Assembly (NCBI GenBank): GCA_964020085.1
Contig: CAXHUQ010001387.1
Coordinates: 342,501-406,500 of the forward strand
Source of the DNA: Micromussa lordhowensis
Lineage: Eukaryota; Cnidaria; Anthozoa; Scleractinia; Lobophylliidae
Direction: 5' to 3'
Length of the DNA stretch: 64,000 nucleotides
Part shown: positions 60,501 through 64,000 of the stretch, piece after piece
How positions within the stretch are numbered: the stretch's first letter is position 1
How the letters are laid out: each line of letters opens with the position of its first letter
The notes under the pieces: generated by a model
What the model saw: only the letters and a program-made list of their open reading frames with translations
The model's database searches: none
Told to the model about the DNA's origin: nothing
Program-made: the position numbers and the translations under genes

Positions 60501-63500
60501 TGCATACTAATTAGGAGATGATGCCATTTGCGCCAGGGTGTTTTTGAAGCCCCTATAGTCGGCCTACTTTTTTGAGCATTTTGCCTTGGTCCCCCCTTGG
60601 CAAAATCTCAGAAAATGGCCGATTTAGGTGTCCTTGCCAAATTTGTCGTAACTCGGCTCTGCGGACACTTATGGAGCCGCAGTTTGCAGCAAAATGTTGT
60701 GCTATGTTTGCACTTCAAGTGCATACTAATTAGGAGATGATGCCATTTGCGCAAGGGTGTTTTTGAAGCCCCTATAGTAGGCCTACTTTTTTGAGCATTT
60801 TGCCTTGGTCCCCCGTTGGCAAAATGTCAGAAAATGGCCGATTTAGGTGTCCTTGCCAAATTTGTCATAACTCGGCTCTGCGGACACTTATGGAGCCGCA
60901 GTTTGCAGCAAAATGTTGTGCTATGTTTGCACTTGAAGTGCATACTAATTACGAGATGATGCCATTTGCACCAGGGTGTTTTTGAAGCCCCTATAGTCGG
61001 CCTACTTTTTTGAGCAGTTTGCCTTGCTCCCCCCTAGGCAAAATCTCAGAAAATGGCCGATTTAGGTGTCCTTGCCAAATTTGTCATAACTCGGCTCTGC
61101 GGACACTTATGGAGCCACAGTTTGCAGCAAAATGTTGTGCTATGTTTGCACTTCAAGTTCATACTAATTAGGAGATGATGCCATTTGCGCCAGGGTGTTT
61201 TTGAAGCCCCTATAGTCGGCCTACTTTTTTGAGCATTTTGCCTTGGTCCCCCCTTGGCAAAATCTCAGAAAATGGCCGATTTAGGTGTCCTTGCCAAATT
61301 TGTCGTAACTCGGCTCTGCGGACACTTATGGAGACGCAGTTTGCAGCAAAATGTTGTGCTATGTTTGCACTTCAAGTGCATAGTATATAGGTGATGATGC
61401 CATTTGCGCAAGGGTGTTTTTGAAGCCCTTATAGTAGGCCTACTTTTTTGAGCATTTTGCCTTGGTCCCCCGTTGGCAAAATGTCAGAAAATGGCCGATT
61501 TAGGTGTCCTTGCCAAATTTGTCATAACTCGGCTCTGCGGACACTTATGGAGCCGCAGTTTGCAGCAAAATGTTGTGCTATGTTTGCACTTGAAGTGCAT
61601 ACTAATTAGGAGATGATGCCATTTGCACCAGGGTGTTTTTGAAGCCCCTATAGTCGGCCTACTTTTTTGAGCATTTTTCCTTGCTCCCCCCTAGGCAAAA
61701 TCTCAGAAAATGGCCGATTTAGGTGTCCTTGCCAAATTTGTCATAACTCGGCTCTGCGGACACTTATGGAGCCGCAGTTTGCAGCAAAATGTTGTGCTAT
61801 GTTTGCACTTGAAGTGCATACTAATTAGGAGATGATGCCATTTGCGCCAGGGTGTTTTTGAAGCCCCTAGTCGGCCTACTTTTTTGAGCATTTTTCCTTG
61901 GTACCCCCTTGGCAAAATCTCAGAAAATGGCCGATTTAGGTGTCCTTGCCAAATTTGTCATAACTCGGCTCTGCGGACACTTATGGAGCCGCAGTTTGCA
62001 GCAAAATGTTGTGCTATGTTTGCACTTCAAGTGCATACTAATTAGGAGATGATGCCATTTGCGCCAGGGTATATTTGAAGCCCCTAAATTTGACCTACTT
62101 TTCTAAGCATTTTGCCTTGGTCCCCCCTTGGCAAAATCTCAGAAAATGGCCGATTTAAGTCTCGCTGGCAAATTTGTCATAACTCGGCTCTGCGGACACT
62201 TATGGAGCCGCAGTTTGCAGCAAAATGTTGTGCTATGTTTGCACTTCATGTGCATACTAATTAGGAGATGATGCCATCTGCGCCAGGGTGTTTTTGAAGC
62301 ACCTATAGTCGGCCTACTTTTTTAAGCATTAAAAAAATCTCAGAAAACGGCCGATTTAGGTGTCCTTGCCAAATTTGTCATAACTCGGCTCTGCGGACAC
62401 TTATGGAGCCGCAGTTTGCAGCAAAATGTTGTGCTATGTTTGCACTTCAAAAGCATACTAATTAAGAGATGATGCCATCTGCGCCGGGGTGTTTTTGAAG
62501 CACCTATAGTCGGCCTACTTTTTTGAGCATTTTGCCTTGGTCCCCCCTTAACAAAATCTCAGAAAACGGCCGATTTAGGTGTCCTTGCCAAATTTGTCAT
62601 AACTCGGCTCTGCGGACACTTATGGAGCCGCAGTTTGCAGCAAAATGTTGTGCTATGTTTGCACTTCAAGTGCATACTAATTAGGAGATGATGCTATTTG
62701 CGCCAGGGTGTCTTTGAAGCCACTATAGTCGGCCTACTTTTTTGAGCATTTTGCCTTGGTCCCCCCTTAACAAAATCTCAGAAAACGGCCGATTTAGGTG
62801 TCCTTGCCAAATTTGTCATAACTCGGCTCTGCGGACACTTATGGAGCCGCAGTTTGCAGCAAAATGTTGTGCTATGTTTGCACTTGAAGTGCATACTAAT
62901 TAGGAGATGAGGCCATTTGCGCCAGGGTGCTTTTGAAGCCCCTATAGTCGGCCTACTTTTTTGAGCATTTTGCCTTGGTCCCCCCTTGGCAAAATCTCAG
63001 AAAATGGCCGATTTAGGTGTCCTTGCCAAATTTGTCATAACTCGGCTCATCGGACACTTATGGAACCGCACTTTGCAGCAAAATGTTGTGCTATGTTTCC
63101 ACTTCAAGTGCATACAAATTAGGAGATGATGCCATTTGCGCCAGGGTGTTTTTGAAGCCCCTATAGTCGGCCTACTTTTTTGAGCATTTTGCCTTGCTCC
63201 CCCCTAGGCAAAATCTCAGAAAATGGCCGATTTAGGTGTCCTTGCCAAATTTGTCATAACTCGCCTCTGCGGACACTTATGGAGCCCCACTTTGCAGCAA
63301 AATGTTGTGCTATGTTTGCACTTCAAGTGCATACTAATTAGGAGATGATGCCATTTGCGCCAGGGTGTTTTTGAAGCCCCTAGTCGGCCTACTTTTTTGA
63401 GCATTTTGCCTTGGTCCCCCCTTGGCAAAATCTCAGAAAATGGCCGATTTAGGTGTCCTTGCCAAATTTGTCATAACTCGGCTCTGCGGACACTTATGGA
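56820..63500 (+). repeat. Large higher-order block (2608-2827 bp) repeated, third copy partial
   Basis: Markers at 57482/60309, 57964/60791 and 59234/61842 show offsets of 2827, 2827 and 2608 bp (13 and 12 monomers, less 20 bp for one 18-bp and one 2-bp loss). 61842/63355 is a further step of 1513 bp (7 monomers less 20 bp). Shared variants include gcgcaagggtg, ctcccccctaggc, cccctagtcgg and gaagcccctaaatttgacc. Confidence 0.82.
59717..59726 (+). repeat. Monomer with 18-bp internal deletion (copy 1 of 3)
   Basis: tttaagcattaacaaaatctc replaces the normal gagcatt-18 bases-ggcaaaatctc, removing the ATTTTGCC/GGCAAAAT dyad. The same junction occurs near 62330 (with one base changed) and 63842. 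Neighbouring full-length monomers with ccccccttaacaaaatc (near 62550 and 62765) look like the precursor form. Confidence 0.8.
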
Positions 63501-64000
63501 GCCGCAGTTTGCAGCAAAATGTTGTGCTATGTTTGCACTTCAAGTGCATACTAATTAGGAGATGATGCCATTTGCGCCAGGGTAATTTTGAAGCCCCTAA
63601 ATTTGACCTACTTTTCTAAGCATTTTGCCTTGGTCCCCCCTTGGCAAAATCTCAGAAAATGGCCGATTTAAGTCTCGCTGGCAAATTTGTCATAACTCGG
63701 CTCTGCGGACACTTATGGAGCCGCAGTTTGCAGCAAAATGTTGTGCTATGTTTGCACTTCATGTGCATACTAATTAGGAGATGATGCCATCTGCGCCAGG
63801 GTGTTTTTGAAGCACCTATAGTCGGCCTACTTTTTTGACCATTAACAAAATCTCAGAAAACGGCCGATTTAGGTGTCCTTGCCAAATTTGTCATAACTCG
63901 GCTCTGCGGACACTTATGGAGCCGCAGTTTGCAGCAAAATGTTGTGCTATGTTTGCACTTCAAGTGCATACTAATTAGGAGATGATGCCATCTGCGCCGG

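Larger units (their letters stand above)
54388..64000 (+). repeat. 219-bp satellite array, right block, about 44 monomers, open at window edge
   Basis: The array resumes at aagtgcatactaattagg, the second half of the monomer interrupted at 51658, in the same orientation and period. It runs to the last base. Block-specific variants include a gcacttcgccttggtcaacc type, a gcgcaagggtg type, a cctaggcaaaat type, and monomers shortened by 18 bp or 2 bp. Confidence 0.97.

Noticed and set aside
10622..63558. Many 64-80 aa open frames on both strands within the satellite, with near-identical proteins (for example 21564-21776, 33246-33461, 57044-57256)
   Set aside because: They are the same piece of a 219-bp repeat read in fixed frames. 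They overlap on both strands, have no conserved start context, and vary without codon-position bias by eye.
5229..64000. CRISPR-like direct repeats
   Set aside because: Monomers abut with no unique spacers, the unit is 219 bp, and the setting is a eukaryotic intron-bearing genome.
5229..64000. CENP-B box in the monomer
   Set aside because: No stretch fits the TTCGnnnnAnnCGGG core; the nearest CGG runs lack the TTCG half.
1..64000. tRNA or rRNA genes
   Set aside because: No cloverleaf with a standard B box and no rRNA-like conserved blocks were seen; ggttcaaccg at 51711 is part of the palindrome and not a B box.

Overview
The window is eukaryotic, from an animal nuclear genome. It holds one intron-rich gene with GT-AG junctions, long AT-rich non-coding stretches, and a very large tandem satellite. 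The gene is a P-element/THAP9-type transposase homologue of a kind I associate with cnidarians (corals, sea anemones) and other marine invertebrates. That taxonomic guess is an inference from protein style, not proof.

Layout. (1) 1-4368, minus strand: eight exons of a P-element-like transposase gene. It starts near 4368 and runs off the left edge of the window. The exons join in frame to 679 codons and carry the first two acidic residues expected of the RNase H-like catalytic core, plus the start of the GTP-binding insertion region. (2) 4369-5228: a CpG-containing upstream region with no confident gene. (3) 5229-51658: about 212 head-to-tail copies of a 219-bp satellite monomer, all in one orientation, with many nested higher-order repeats (2-, 5-, 8-, 10-, 11- and about 20-mers). 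(4) 51659-54387: a 2729-bp non-satellite insert with imperfect 28-bp terminal inverted repeats beginning CACTA and ending TAGTG. It contains a 47-bp near-perfect palindrome and four diverged copies of a roughly 160-bp tandem repeat. It interrupts one satellite monomer at the centre of a 13-bp dyad. I call it a non-autonomous CACTA/EnSpm-like element. (5) 54388-64000: the same satellite in the same orientation, about 44 more monomers, continuing past the right edge.

The numerous 60-100 aa open frames in the satellite, on both strands, are by-products of a 219-bp period (3 x 73) and are not annotated as genes. The satellite is the dominant feature. Each monomer carries four short inverted-repeat dyads, and the array shows clear footprints of unequal exchange: a hybrid monomer, dimer loss, a recurring 44-bp partial monomer and an 18-bp deletion spread with its block. 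This fits a centromeric or other heterochromatic satellite, but nothing in the sequence proves that role.
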